Both the position numbers and the translations under genes were made by a program. From Phytoseiulus persimilis (taxonomy: Eukaryota > Arthropoda > Arachnida > Mesostigmata > Phytoseiidae), in the NCBI GenBank assembly GCA_037576195.1, contig CM075101.1:27900001-27964000 (forward strand): a stretch of 64,000 nt of DNA. Direction: 5' to 3'. The notes beneath the pieces were generated by a model. The model was not told the DNA's origin, ran no database searches, and worked only from the letters and a program-made list of their open reading frames with translations. Below are positions 14,009 to 25,756 of the stretch, one piece after another; within the stretch, counting starts at the first letter, position 1, and each line of letters starts with the position of its first letter.

Positions 14009-15020
14009 GATGAGTTGCTACTAATCAAAAGGTCATTTAGATACGAAAGGCCTTTTTGCTCCTCCACCGTTGTTCCACCCAGATCTGTTACGCCGGAAGC
14101 GGCTCTGAGGGTAGTGGGAGGGGTTCGACGGGTGCAGAGGGTTTCGGGAAGCTTCTCATGGAGCAGAGAGGGAGGACGACAACGTCTAGAACGGTGGGTA
14201 CGACGAGGGAGGCGATACCGTCCAAATGGAGTCTCAACATTAAGCTACTAACGGCCCTCTCGAGACAGCTGCGAGGTTTCAGGAGACATCGATGTTCGCT
14301 CCCGAATCATCCACCGGTATCGATTCCGACCGCGGCTGACGATTCCGGTTCATTTTCGGTGATTTCGGCGGAACTTTTCCGAGAATAACAGACAGGCGCT
14401 CCGCATATTCTACGTGAGTCTGAGTCTGGAGCGGAGCGCGTTCAGGGGGAGCCGGGGCGGCGATGTTCCCCAGCCAAGGTTCCCCACTGGCCCTCAGGGC
14501 CCCATCTCGGCGATAATCAGCACTCCCCTGGCCCGGAATCCAGAATCTCTCGTGAAGTGGCTGCACAGAAACGCTTGGAGACGAAATTCAAGTTTGGCGC
14601 CAACAATGCCGACACAGCTCCGTGAGCAGCTGAGAAGCGGCGGAACGTTCTCCTCTTCCTCTTCCTCCTCTCCAGACCGTGACTCGACCGTCTGTGAGTC
14701 GTGGCCGGCTGAACAGACGGCTCCACGATAAGCGTCGCCGTCGTCGACTTCTTGTTCGCCGTGAACGAGAGCATCGAGCGCTGCTCGCGCTACGGAAACA
14801 GCGCAGCACGCCGACTGAGGCGGCAGCAGCAATAGCGATTAGCGTGTTCTTGACAGCTCACAAAGTCGCCCACTCCCAATCGAGTGGCCGGTTGAGCTCA
14901 CTGCTGTCGGTGTTAGAGTCATTCCAGCAGCTTGGCTCGCCGGTTCGGTTCCTCGCCCTTACACCGAACGCTTGACACTCTGCAGTTGCATTGTAGCAAA
15001 CATCAGCAGGAACTGCAAAC

Positions 15021-17197
15021 ATGCTGGGGACCGTTCAGACGGTTCTTGTCGCGACCGTTGTCGTGCTGCTCGTCGCGTTCTGGAGAAAGGTTCGGAGCTA
15101 CCCGCGAGGCCCCCTGCCGTTCCCAATAATCGGGAATCTGTGGTCGATGAGGCGTTGGCCTCGGAGTTTCTACAAAATGGGCCCCGAATTAGCCCAAAAA
15201 TACGGCGACCCCTTCACTCTGTGGTTCGGCTGGTTCCCCATTGTTGTGGGAACCAATTTGAGTGTTCTCAAAGAGGCCTCAGTTGGGGTCAAGCGCAGTC
15301 ACCTCGGCGGACGATTGCAGTTCAGCGTGGGCACCTTGCAGAAGAGAGGCAATGAAGACATCGTCTTCGGCAAGTTCGGACCTGAGTGGGAGGCGTTGCG
15401 GAAGGTGAGGAGTGCAAACGAGAATCGGAGGGGATTTTGTCATTCCATATTCGAGTCGTAAAGCAAAGTAGTCCGACAGTTCCGCTTCAAAACTCAGCTA
15501 CCGTATATCCGACAGGATTTGATGAGGAGGAAGAGTTTTTCAACTTTGGAATTCCGTCTCTGTTTCCAGGTCGCTCATCTCGCCGTGCGCAAGTACGCCG
15601 TGAGCGAAGGTCTCGAGAATCTGGTCGTCGAAGTAATTGATGACATACTCGACCACAGCAGCCCAGACAAAGCATTCAATTTAGATTCTGAGATGTTGGA
15701 AGCTTTGCACAACATTATCGGTCTTTGCGTTTTCGGTCAGAAATACGAACGGGACAGCGAGGATCTGAAAACTATCCGTCGAATCAACGGCGAACTCAGA
15801 GGCCTTCTACCTAAAGTGAGAGCGATTGCATCATGCATTTGCAGAGGACCGCTCGGTCGATGATGAATCCTAGTCTGGAGACGGCCTACGTTGGCCTAAT
15901 CACTCCGGTATTCATCGTCTGATTGGATCGATCGTTAATAAAATCACTGTTGCAGGTATTCCTCATTGATTTTATGCCGCCGCTGCGACTCATATTCAGA
16001 CGGTACGAGAATCGCGCGAAAGAACTCTTCGACGAGTTTATCGCTCTTGAAATGCGACTTTACAGGGAGGCCAGGGAGACCTTCGAAGCGGGACAGGTGA
16101 GTGCAGAAGTACCTCATGAAGTACAACATTCGTTCTTTCGGAAGCCACGAGTAGGCAAACATCGATTCGATGCGGCCATAGGTCACTCTGTGATATTTTC
16201 TAAGCTCCTTATCTCCGACTGAAAGCGCGTGACTGCATTCCTACGACGGAACCTCGGGTCGGGCGCCTGGAATCCATTTTAGCTTCCATCAAATCCGCCC
16301 GCTCGGCTTGGAAAGCGATGATCGACATGTTTCTGTTTCGCAGATAAGACATTTCACCGACGCCATTGTGGCTGCCAAACTGGAAGCCGAGGAAGATGCG
16401 AGAGGAATAGCCAAATATCTGACGGAAGGTAATCTCACGCAAATCGTTTACGACGTGTTCGGAGCTGCCACGCCAACCACGACTCAAACTCTGAAATGGC
16501 TGATATGCTTTGTTTTCTCCGACGAGGAGGTACGTGGAACCAGCACATATAGAAACGAGAGCTTGCCGTCGACACCCTGGCTCGATTCGCGGCAGCCAGA
16601 GGCAAATTCGTACTCCGCGTTGATGCCGGCTCACCCGTTGAAATAAGTTTTTCCTGTCCGCAGGTCCTGCGGCGATGTCGAGCGGAGATCGATACAGAGA
16701 TCGGGGATCGCCGACCTCGGTCATCCGACCGGAACGCGTGTTCGTTCATAAACGCGTGCATCTTGGAGATCTTGCGCATCCGACCCGTGTCGCCGTTTTC
16801 CCTGCCGCATCTGACAACTTGTGACACATCGCTCGGCGGAAGACCGATTCCCAAGGACACCGCTGTGCTGTTCAACCTCTACACCGTGAATCACGATCCG
16901 AGCATATGGGAGGATCCCGAAACCTTCAGACCCGATCGCTTCCTGGACAACGAGGGTGCCCTGCGGAAGGATCTGGTTGCGCAGATGACGACATTCGGCG
17001 TAGGCGCTCGCGCTTGCATCGGCGAGAAGATGGCGATGACAGTGATGTTCGTGCTTTTCACGAGATTCCTCCAAAGAGTCCAATCGTTAAGGCCTCAAGG
17101 CGGTGAACCTTTCGACCTGGAGCCGAAGGAGTCCGGCTACAACTGTGAACGCAAGCCACAGCTGTTGACGCTGGTACAAACCGACCAACCAGAGTAG
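15021..17197 (+). CDS. Cytochrome P450, complete, five exons (CYP2-clan-like)
   Basis: Membrane-anchored haem monooxygenase of 496 residues. Exons: 15021-15404, 15570-15815, 15956-16096, 16344-16529 and 16664-17197, all joined in phase 0 with GT..AG introns of 134-247 bp. An N-terminal anchor (about residues 3-20, VQTVLVATVVVLLVAF) is followed by the proline hinge YPRGPLPFPIIGNL. The C-helix W-x-x-x-R is in EWEALRK at the end of exon 1. The K-helix ExxR is EILR at 354-357, the PERF-type motif is PDRF at 409-412, and the haem-binding loop FGVGARACIG is at 430-439 with the thiolate Cys437. The I-helix reads FGAATPTTT (296-304), where the usual AGx(D/E)T has Ala for Gly and Pro301 for the acid. 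The helix context (DVFGA...TTTQTLKW) and K-helix region resemble CYP2-clan enzymes such as CYP17/CYP18 types. Substrate unknown: detoxification or hormone metabolism are both possible. Confidence 0.96.
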
Positions 17198-17538
17198 TTG
17201 GAGCGCCCCCGTGAGGAGCGTTCGTCCGGGCTCTCCTTGCAAGGAGCGCTGGTCGGAATCCTGCTTCCACCCCACCGACCGGACTCCTCTGAGAGCGTTT
17301 CCGTTGAGGTCTGGAGTATTCGTGGTGGGACATATATCCTCGGAGAACAAGACTGTTAGCTAGCCAGTGATCAAAGTATCTCCAGAACCCGGTCGCAATA
17401 TTTATTTTCGTTTTTACAATTGTTACAAATGACTCCGAGCGTCCTGCTCGACTGAGTCTCCGGCGCTCGTTCTTCGCCGAGCATGATCTGACCGTGACAA
17501 TCAGCAACTGAAACGCGATGGATTTTTGCTGTGTCTAC

Positions 17539-17544
17539 AATAAA
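17539..17544 (+). promoter_or_regulatory. Poly(A) signal AATAAA of the P450 gene
   Basis: Canonical AATAAA about 340 bp after the P450 stop codon on the same strand. It is the first such signal downstream and implies a 3' UTR of about 360 bases. Confidence 0.6.
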
Positions 17545-18469
17545 GTTCCCATGCCCTGAACGCTCTCCTGTTTCTGGTGATCTCAGGATGAACGATCCAT
17601 AGGCGCTCTCGACTTCCAGCCATAGCTACCCTGGAAGGTCCAGCTCGCAGCTAGGCCTCTTTAAGGACCTTCCACGGAGAGGCGGCTTGACGACAGCCAC
17701 GCCGGCCGAGAGCTGGACGTGTTGGTGCTCCCTTGCTTGCTTACCCTCCTTCGCGGCTCCGCTCGCTACGTAGGTGTCATGGACGGCAGAGGATATTTGT
17801 AGGTCCCGTTGCGGAGCAGAGCAACAACTGCTTGTGATGAGGAGTGAGAAGGGAGAATAGACGACGCCGGGAGGAGAACAGAATGGGATCTCGGTTGCTC
17901 GATGGGAACTGCCAGGTGGTCTGAACTCGTAGACGTCGCTGTAGAGGTGTCCGTTCTTCTGTCTGTCGGCTCGTTCGTCTGACAGTTGGTCTGTTCGTCT
18001 GTTGGTCCACCCGTCCCTTCGCCCCTCGCTCGTCCGCCGAACGGGTCGGCCGAGCTAAAGAGCGGCACATCCCTTAGAGGAGACATCAGCTTTCCATTAG
18101 TGGCTTCCCACCTGGAGGCGCTGGCCGCCCGGTGTTTCTTGAGATGCTACAGTCATATCTAATTGTGCTCGTCAGGGAGTCGTCTCGCCTTTGCTTCCCC
18201 CTTTGCTGGTCTCCTCAGTCCCCTCCTCAGCCGCGGGGCACGACCGAGTTCTCTCACTCACTTGCGCCGGCGTCCCCCGTTGTTTACCCCTCTGTTCACT
18301 GACCCCTCTTCGTCCCCCGCTCTCCCCGTCTCTTGGCCCCGACCACGTTCGTCTCCGACAAATAACGGGAGACTAGAGATCTCATCAGAGCATCGGTCGA
18401 GCATCTTGATACTCAGCGATACGTAGCTCTTCTCATATCGGTGATCCATTTGATATGCCACCGTCTCCC

Positions 18470-18496
18470 TTCGTTCGTTCGTCCGTCCATCCGTCT
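18470..18496. repeat. Degenerate (TCGT/CCGT/CCAT)n period-4 tract
   Basis: Reads ttcgttcgttcgtccgtcc followed by further 4-base steps, with the third and fourth bases of each unit largely constant. Period 4 is visible by eye. Confidence 0.75.
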
Positions 18497-20137
18497 ATCG
18501 CATACATTTGCGGCACCACCAACAGAAGCATTATTACTGCTCGGATGAACAGAGTCTGCACAGTAACATCGGATCCAACCTGTTCCGTTTCCTCGAAACT
18601 ACCAACCGCGCCTTGCTGAGCGTGACAATGCCTCCGCGGGATTCACGGCCCCCGACTCGAAACGATTCCTCAACGTCGGCAGATCCATCGGTTCTGGAGG
18701 AACGTTGGGAAGTCTCTTTTCTCGTGCCGGGCGCCGATCATCGGTGAATACAGCCGAACTTGGCTGAACACAATGTTGACCGTCGAGCACAATTAGAGAT
18801 AACGATGAACAAACCACCAAGTTGGATGAAACATCTGGTTACCAAAGGTTAGTGCTCATTGATTATTAAAACAGCTTGGCCAGGCCGAGTCCATTGCATC
18901 AAGCATTCGGTATGTGACCGAGCGACGGACGGGCCGGCAAGATCCAAAAGCATCCCTGCTTCCACCACCACTGGACGACGGGCCTAACGGACAAGAAGCA
19001 ATGCAAGCGAGGAGGCAACTAGGCAGCCCAACTCGCCATCTTGGATATCAGCCCTAGCAGTGGTCGGTTGCAGCGGTCCCTCCACTAAACCGAACCGGTA
19101 ATGGGCACAATTTGTGACAATTATGCAGATGCCACCGCAAGGGACAGCAGCTAGTGACAATCGTTGCCGCTGCCGTCAGTGCGGCAGCAAGGGGAAGGGA
19201 GAGGAATGGAAAGGAAAAGGAGCCTCACTCAGCTGCGGTCGCTATCCTTCTCCAGGTCCCTAACATTGTTAGGACGTCTGAGCCAATGAACGTGGATACT
19301 GGCACCACCACAACCGCTGCCGCCACGGCTTCTGTCGATCAAGCAACCGACTAGCCAAGCGAACAGTCGACTCGTCGACCGCCGACGGTCGAATTAGCCG
19401 GGTGCCTTAATGAGGACTTTCAGGAGAGGAACGCTAGCATAACAATTACTTCAGTTGCAACAACAGCAAACGGTGCCGAACCACTATCTTGCTGGAGCTG
19501 TCCCTGTTTTATCATTTTCAACACCTGTCTCCAGCCGCATCGGTCGCTCTGTCCAGCCAAGCCCGGGACGAGATCCTGAGCGTGGAAGAGCGCTTGAGAG
19601 AAACTCTGAGATTTCGGGTCGTGTTTCCGTGCGCCCCCAGCCGGGCCGGTGCCGCGCATGGGCCATCCGTTCCGGGCGGAGGCGAAATCGGCGAAACGTC
19701 GGTCTTATATTGCGAGTATTCGGGAGAGCACGACGAAACTGGGTTCGCGGACAACGGCGCGATTGGCGACAAGCAACGATTGACATGAGGGACGAGCATT
19801 GTCTCCGAGTTGACCTCTTCAACTTGCCGTCCATGTGAAGGTCATGCCCGTTTGGTGGTTCCCCGTATTCGAGGCCATCAACGACGAGCGGTATGTTTTC
19901 TCATCAGAGAAATCCATGAAACTCAGAGTTTCGGAAACGAATGACCAGTGACCAAAATGTTGCGAAAATCTAAGAAACCTCCGACTGGCTTCGAAAACGC
20001 TTCCGGAAGCCGGTTGCGACCACGGCTTCAGGTAACACAACAATAACAGGTTTGAGCTCTGATACATGACTCTGTTCTGCATTCTCTCGAGACTCTAACA
20101 CGATCGGCCTTGAGAGCCTGGAAACCAATAGCTTCAG

Positions 20138-20156
20138 CCCCCCCCCCCCCCCCCCC
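20138..20156 (+). repeat. Homopolymer C(19)
   Basis: Nineteen consecutive C; the longest homopolymer in the window. Exact length is prone to assembly error. Confidence 0.9.
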
Positions 20157-20607
20157 GAAACGAGGACCATGAGAGTTCTCTTTCGGGTTGATAGACAGGC
20201 TCCATTCACACGAAGCGCGTCTCGAGAACACTGTAGCTGTCATGCACGTTCGCAGGTTCCCCAGAAGTGCATCAAGCACTCAGCTACTACCCCACTAATC
20301 GGATTAGGGCCCATGGCATTCTTTTTCGAAGCACTCGACCTCTCACGAAATGGTTCTGGATTCTCCCCCAAGCCATCATTGAATTTCCTTGCGTCCAGGG
20401 GACGGTTCCGTCCGACGTGTCACGAGAACCTGATCTCATCCTTTCGAGCACGCACATGCTCATGCAGTGTCAGAGGTCACCTTGAAGGTGAATTGGTAGG
20501 AGTTGCCAGATGTGTGCGTTGCGTCGCCCAGCAATAACATCGTGTGGTTGTGCGGGAATCTCTCCCCCGCAAAGTTTCATAAGAGGTCGACATCGGACGG
20601 CAACAGT

Positions 20608-20660
20608 GACGGACGGACGGACGAGCGAACGAACGAGCAAGCGACCGAGCGAGCAAGCAA
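20608..20660. repeat. Degenerate (GACG/GAGC/GAAC)n period-4 tract, about 53 bp
   Basis: Starts gacggacggacggacgagcg and continues with aacg, agca, agcg and accg steps. Every fourth base is conserved although no single tetramer repeats throughout. It looks like a decayed microsatellite. Confidence 0.8.
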
Positions 20661-21250
20661 ATACCTCGGAAGCCGGAGGAAAGCATTTTATGCTAAATAC
20701 CTCGAAGCATTTCATATTCTAATCCGTAGTTTACTTTTGGAAAAATTTGCATTTGCGACTGTCACAGAAGCTGTCACAAACTTCCTGACTGCCTGCCAGC
20801 CTGCTTGCTTGCCCGTCGGTCGTACCTCAACCAGCCGCCACCTCAGGCGGCCGCCAGCAATCCAGTCAGCCATACACTCTGCCAGCTTCGCAGCCCGATG
20901 CGCTTTGAGCTGAATAAAAGTCTGCCGATGATTTTCGAACTGACATATCACACATCCCGAGAACTTCGATCGGCGCCGGCATCTCTGAAGTGCATGAGCA
21001 GTCGGCGTTGTCGTGCTCCTCCCTGCGCGTTCCGAGCTCATCAACACGATCGACATCGTCTGAGTCAAAGCACAGCATCGAACGGGCGGAATACAGAAGG
21101 CAAGCGGGGTTGCAGCCGGTAGGAGTGACACTACAGTACAGCTTTGGGTTTTGATCCCGTCCTGGGGGTGCGCACGAATCACGTTTATCTCGAGTCAGTC
21201 TGCGAGTCACTATGGCATCGTGCGAGCGGGCCGACGTTATGAGAGAGAGT

Positions 21251-21262
21251 GGGGGGGGGGGG
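21251..21262 (+). repeat. Homopolymer G(12)
   Basis: Twelve consecutive G directly after a short GA repeat (gagagagagt). Confidence 0.9.
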
Positions 21263-22190
21263 ATTCCTGCCGCCTGAGAATGAGGACGCGCGAGTGTGTT
21301 TTTGATCTCGCTCGACGACGTCCCTCGACGGTGCTCCGGATGGTAGTATGAAACCGAGTGAAATGGAGTCGTTATATCGACCGGCATCGGCGCCGAGAAG
21401 CATTCCAACACACGAAAAGTTTCGCTGTTTTATTACCCGCAACGATGCTGTTCCTCATCTCAGCGATGTCGACACTTTTGCTAAGTGGTAATTTTGCGAT
21501 AATCGTTCCCTCGAATAACGGAGGACTAACGAGCGAACTCACGCTGCTTTGCGCGATCCACACCCGCCTCCTGTGCAAACCTCGGGAGAAAGAATCGCCA
21601 TTTTGAGCAAATTGTTTCTCATCGGTGGAAGGAAGACGAGAGGTAGAAGAGCGGGATTTGGTGTTGAGTTGGACATAACTTGATGGTTCTCAGCTGCTGT
21701 GGGCACCGACGGATCGTTCGAAAGGTTAGCGCAGTCCGTACTAACCGCACGGATACGCAAAACCTACAGATCTGAGCGTTAGCGGCATGAGAAATCGGAG
21801 GAGGAGGGCGAAGGGGAGAAATGATCTGGACGCCTGCGAAAGAAAGTGTCGGGATGAGCCTACTGTACCGTAACAATACCGCTCCCCTCTCTCGATCGCG
21901 CATCGCAATTGAATCAGCGCGCGGAGAGTTCTTCGCGGCATCCATCGTTGCATAAATTGATACCTCTCTTCCTTGTGCGATTTGAGGCCTTCGGCGCGGG
22001 CTTCGAGCCACAAACTTCGTCTCCGAGTCGAAGAAAAAGTCTAGAAAGCATGTTATATTGCTGATTCTTGCACCAATATACGGATTTGAACTTTTAGAGA
22101 AGAATGCTTGGGAAAGGTCTCCTGGGTGCGGCATTCCCCCAGCTCCACGGGCCAGGCATTCGTTCTGATGGATAGCTTCGGCCGGTTCCG

Positions 22191-22200
22191 CCCCCCCCCC
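22191..22200 (+). repeat. Homopolymer C(10)
   Basis: Ten consecutive C, read directly from the sequence. Confidence 0.9.
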
Positions 22201-24467
22201 TTATGTCGTTTTGTTCAGATGTCTGATTCAGAGTATCGGGAGAGGTTTCTCGCGCCCGACCATGCATCAGAGAAGTGTTTCGTGACTTGGGAAAGGGTCG
22301 AGATCATATTCAAGTCATCGCAGGAGCTCACTGGTTTTCCAATCTCGATCGGTGCTCGTCTTCCTAATCCGGCTAAACTCACTGCGATAATTAGATCAAT
22401 AGGCATCCGAAGCACCGGACTCCGAGCTGGAATTTGAATCCGATAGCGCTAGTTTTCCCAATCTCAGCTGTTTGCACCTGCCGCTGTGCAGGTGGAAGTC
22501 TCCTGCATCTGCGGGTCCCCGAGCTTTCTGCTCATCAGCGGAATTACATTAAAACAATCATAACTTACTCCAGATCTCGTCGAGAATTTCGAGGACATCT
22601 GTCGAAACTCGATTCCGGAGCGGCCGGTCGAGTTCGGGATTTTCTCCTGGGAACATCTGTTCGATGTATGAATAGAATCCCACGAATCGGACGGAATCTG
22701 TCGCTCTTCATCGGAGGCTCGAAACTTATTGAGAACTAGACGGTTTCACCGAGCGCAGGTGAGGTTTGAGGCATCGCTCGTTTGTTTCAAATAAAATAGT
22801 TCCTCGGCAGAGGCCCAGGTCGGCGGCGAATCGATAAAAATCTCATAAAAAAAAAAGATTCAGTTTAGAGATAAGTCGCTGATGGTTATCTATAAGCAAT
22901 ACTGTTCCCTGTACGCTAATCACCTCAACTCGGACACTGAGGTCCTGACGAAGACAACGACGCCCGGGGTTGCTCCGCAGGAGCGCCGTGTGCTCGGCCA
23001 GCGGGCTCGACCCACCAGAGGAGAGGCTCCCGCTCCGCATCCCCATAATACCACTTTCACTTATTGCCCGTTTAATTAACGGCTCCATCGACGTGGTTGC
23101 GTGCTGGCCATCGCCTCTGGCCCTCCAGTCGGTCGGTTGGCCGCCCGTCCGCTCGCCCTCCCCGCTCCCCAGTCAGCTGGTGAGTGAGCGAGGCAGCTCG
23201 GAAGTTAGCTCCCAGGTTTGCCTGCTGACCAGCCAGCCAAGCAAGCATTGATCCCACCAACCAGGCGAGCAACCGGCTCGCTGGCCCCACACGTTGGTGC
23301 AGAGCAGCCACCGAAGCTGACAAAGGGAATATTTAAATAACGGCAGCAGGAAAAGGGACGAACGTTGGCGTCAACCGATGGCGATGACTGATCCGTGTGC
23401 AAACAACCCCTGGGGCCCAAACATCGACGTACTGCACATCGAAGGTAGGCTCGAGTTGTGGTAGAAACGCGGCACATAGCACGCACTGATATTGAGAATG
23501 ATCTCGCTTGCGTTTGGACTTGGCCCGGCAATGACGGCGATGCCGCTCAATTCATTGATGTTGTGATGCTCTTGTATTCAACGATCTATTCAATTCTCGG
23601 CTTATACGTCTAGCCGAACAACGCGGAGAACTATACTCTTCTCCTGGCAGCGGCGGCATCGACGGCGATTGCAACCAACGACATCGGGGAGGACCAATGA
23701 GAGTCCAAACGTATCCGAGTCCTGTCTCGTGTCGCGCTCGTCTTGTGTCTCGACTCGACCACACAACAGCTTTCCCTGGAGAAAGGCAAGGAGCGGATTG
23801 GCACTCCGTTCATTCTTCACCCCTGTCTCAGTGGGTTGCACCAGGAATCCCGAAACACCGGGAACTGGGATTAGCGAGCGCTCGAAATCCCGCAAATGCT
23901 TTCCGCCTCATAGTAAATTGAATCAGGCTTCTATGCCTAGCGCGGATTACGGTCATGGAGGTCGTCTGGACGGCGATCACTCGCACTCATAGATTCCAAA
24001 ACGATTCAGATCCCGAAGCTGTTAGTGTTTCTAGTCCGGTTACCTCGAGGTCATTTCGGAAGAGCAGGAGAGAGCACCGTGTTGTCAGTTTTCCGCTAGA
24101 AAACGTTGCCACAGAGAGTGCCCGACTCGGCCGTAGCCGAAAGTGGACCATTCTGATCGCGAACGACAGATGCATTATTGTAGATGCTCGTCGAACTCTC
24201 GGAACACGCTCATTATTCCCGTTGACTGTAAGAAAGCTCTGGTACCGCTCCTAGCTTCTGACAACTTCCGGCACTTCGTGTTTTCGGGATTTAGGCCGTT
24301 CGGTCTCTCGGTTCTTTGGCATTTCGACTTTTCGAGATTCCGGACTCGAACTGTCTCAGATGACGGGGGGTCAGTCGCACAGGGTGATGATTCCACATAA
24401 ATGCTTATTGGAGATCTGGTCTCTCCTCCGCCATTGTTTCGTTGGGTGCTTACCCGGAATCCCGACA

Positions 24468-24874
24468 ACTTCTCTCCCATCAAACGGAAGCTTGGTGGAA
24501 GTCAGCGAGACGTCTGTGCTAAGCGATGATTCCGAAAAAGGACTTCGGATGTATGGAAGGCAGTTGAGGCTTCAGAGGTAACAGCTTGAGATCGCTAGGT
24601 CGGTGGATTCTCGTTGAACAGTTGGGGTTCACATGCGCTGCGGGATCCTAACTGCGAGGACGACCTCAAAGGATCTGGATATGAGTTCGGGAATCGCCTT
24701 CTCCCTGGAAGATACTCAAAATGACCACCGGATCGCGCCTCTATTAATCCCATCCGTGGCTTCTATAGTTGCCTCTAAAACCTCAGCTTTCTCCCCAGGT
24801 CCTGGATCAGATTCACCGCTGAGCGTAGAAGTCTCGCCGACTTTCGCCAAGGCTCGATTTGAGGGGAGAGAAGG
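24468..24874. repeat. Imperfect long inverted repeat, arms about 150 bp
   Basis: The left arm (about 24468-24617) matches the reverse complement of the right arm (about 24715-24874), with a spacer near 100 bp. In a 64-base core beginning cttctctccc I count 50 identical positions without gaps. A second matching block pairs 24561-24582 with 24769-24788, and a third, weaker one pairs 24597-24617 with 24715-24734. Both arms can be read with a related peptide (SLPSN..L..V.ETS.LS), but differences are not concentrated at third codon positions, so this need not be coding. It could be a decayed foldback/MITE, two opposed copies of one repeat, or a hairpin transcript source. Confidence 0.7.
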
Positions 24875-25737
24875 TTTCGAGATTCCGGTTATTCGGTATC
24901 CCGGGTATTCAAGATTTCGAACCAAAATCTCTCGTTGAGGGTTATATCCATATACCATACGATCTAGGTGGCGTTGGAAACATCGATTGTTGAACTCTCA
25001 AGGAATCTATTCATTCCTCCTCCAAAGAGTTCATGTGAAGATTACAGTGGGTAATTTCATCATCCGGTATGACGGAGACTCTTAAGACCCTCACAGTGGA
25101 AATCTCGCCCTGGTGGTGGGAAAACGCGACTGGCTATTTGCTGAATATAATTATTATGCTTGCACGACCGGCAGGCGGTAAACGCGGCACGCGTTTCGCT
25201 ACAGTTGTCTGTCTGCTGTCGGAACGCTGAGTACGTACATGCTATGTATGACGTGCCGGTGATGCGTTATTGAGTTGAGATTTGCTTTTCCGGGCACTTC
25301 CACTCTCTGATCGTTTTTCCCTCTCCTAACCCATTATCTCTGCTGACTCGGAGCGGCGGCTGCTCCTGGCGGTGCTGCCGCTGCTTCTTGTCTCGTCCGC
25401 TGTTGATCCTTGAGGCATGCTTCAACAACGTACCCTTCAAGCGATCAAATGCGAACATTGATTGGTAAGCCGGGTGCTCTGTTACAGCTCAAAGATAATG
25501 ATTACATGCATCGCACATCCAGTCCTCATCATGATGTGGTCAGTTGTTTTTCCCCTGAATGATCGCTGTTTTCCACGCGCCTGCCTGTTTTAGTTCGTTT
25601 CCTTGGTTTGGCAGACTTCGGCGAGCGTCCTTCCTTTGCCTTATCCTTTGTCGCCGCGTAGCTAGGACACAGGAGTCCATCAGGATAATCCCAGCTTAAT
25701 GAGGAGAATACCGCGTGGCTGAAGCTGCGTGCGAGCT

Positions 25738-25756
25738 ACCAACCAACCAACCAACC
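25738..25756 (+). repeat. (AACC)n microsatellite
   Basis: Nearly five uninterrupted copies of AACC, read directly. Confidence 0.9.

Larger units (their letters stand above)
3565..15020. other. 11.5 kb between lipase and P450 with no supported gene
   Basis: The region separates the divergently transcribed lipase (minus) and P450 (plus), so both promoters should lie here. Visible content: CT-rich tracts (about 5150-5205 and 14640-14675), a 10-bp perfect hairpin at 7393-7414, a run of 14 C at 13995-14008, and a TATAAAA at 11542-11548 with no recognised gene after it. The longest open frame (10622-11533, plus, 303 codons) is Ser/Arg-rich, has no domain I know and no flanking exon evidence, so I do not call it. 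Confidence 0.5.
17545..24467. other. Gene-poor region, left part (no supported gene)
   Basis: Begins after the P450 poly(A) signal. Open frames are short, overlap on several strands and frames, and carry no recognisable domain. What can be seen are degenerate period-4 tracts (18470-18496, 20608-20660 and others), runs C(19) at 20138-20156, G(12) at 21251-21262 and C(10) at 22191-22200, and CT-rich stretches. It may be intergenic or lie inside introns of a gene whose exons I cannot recognise. Confidence 0.5.
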
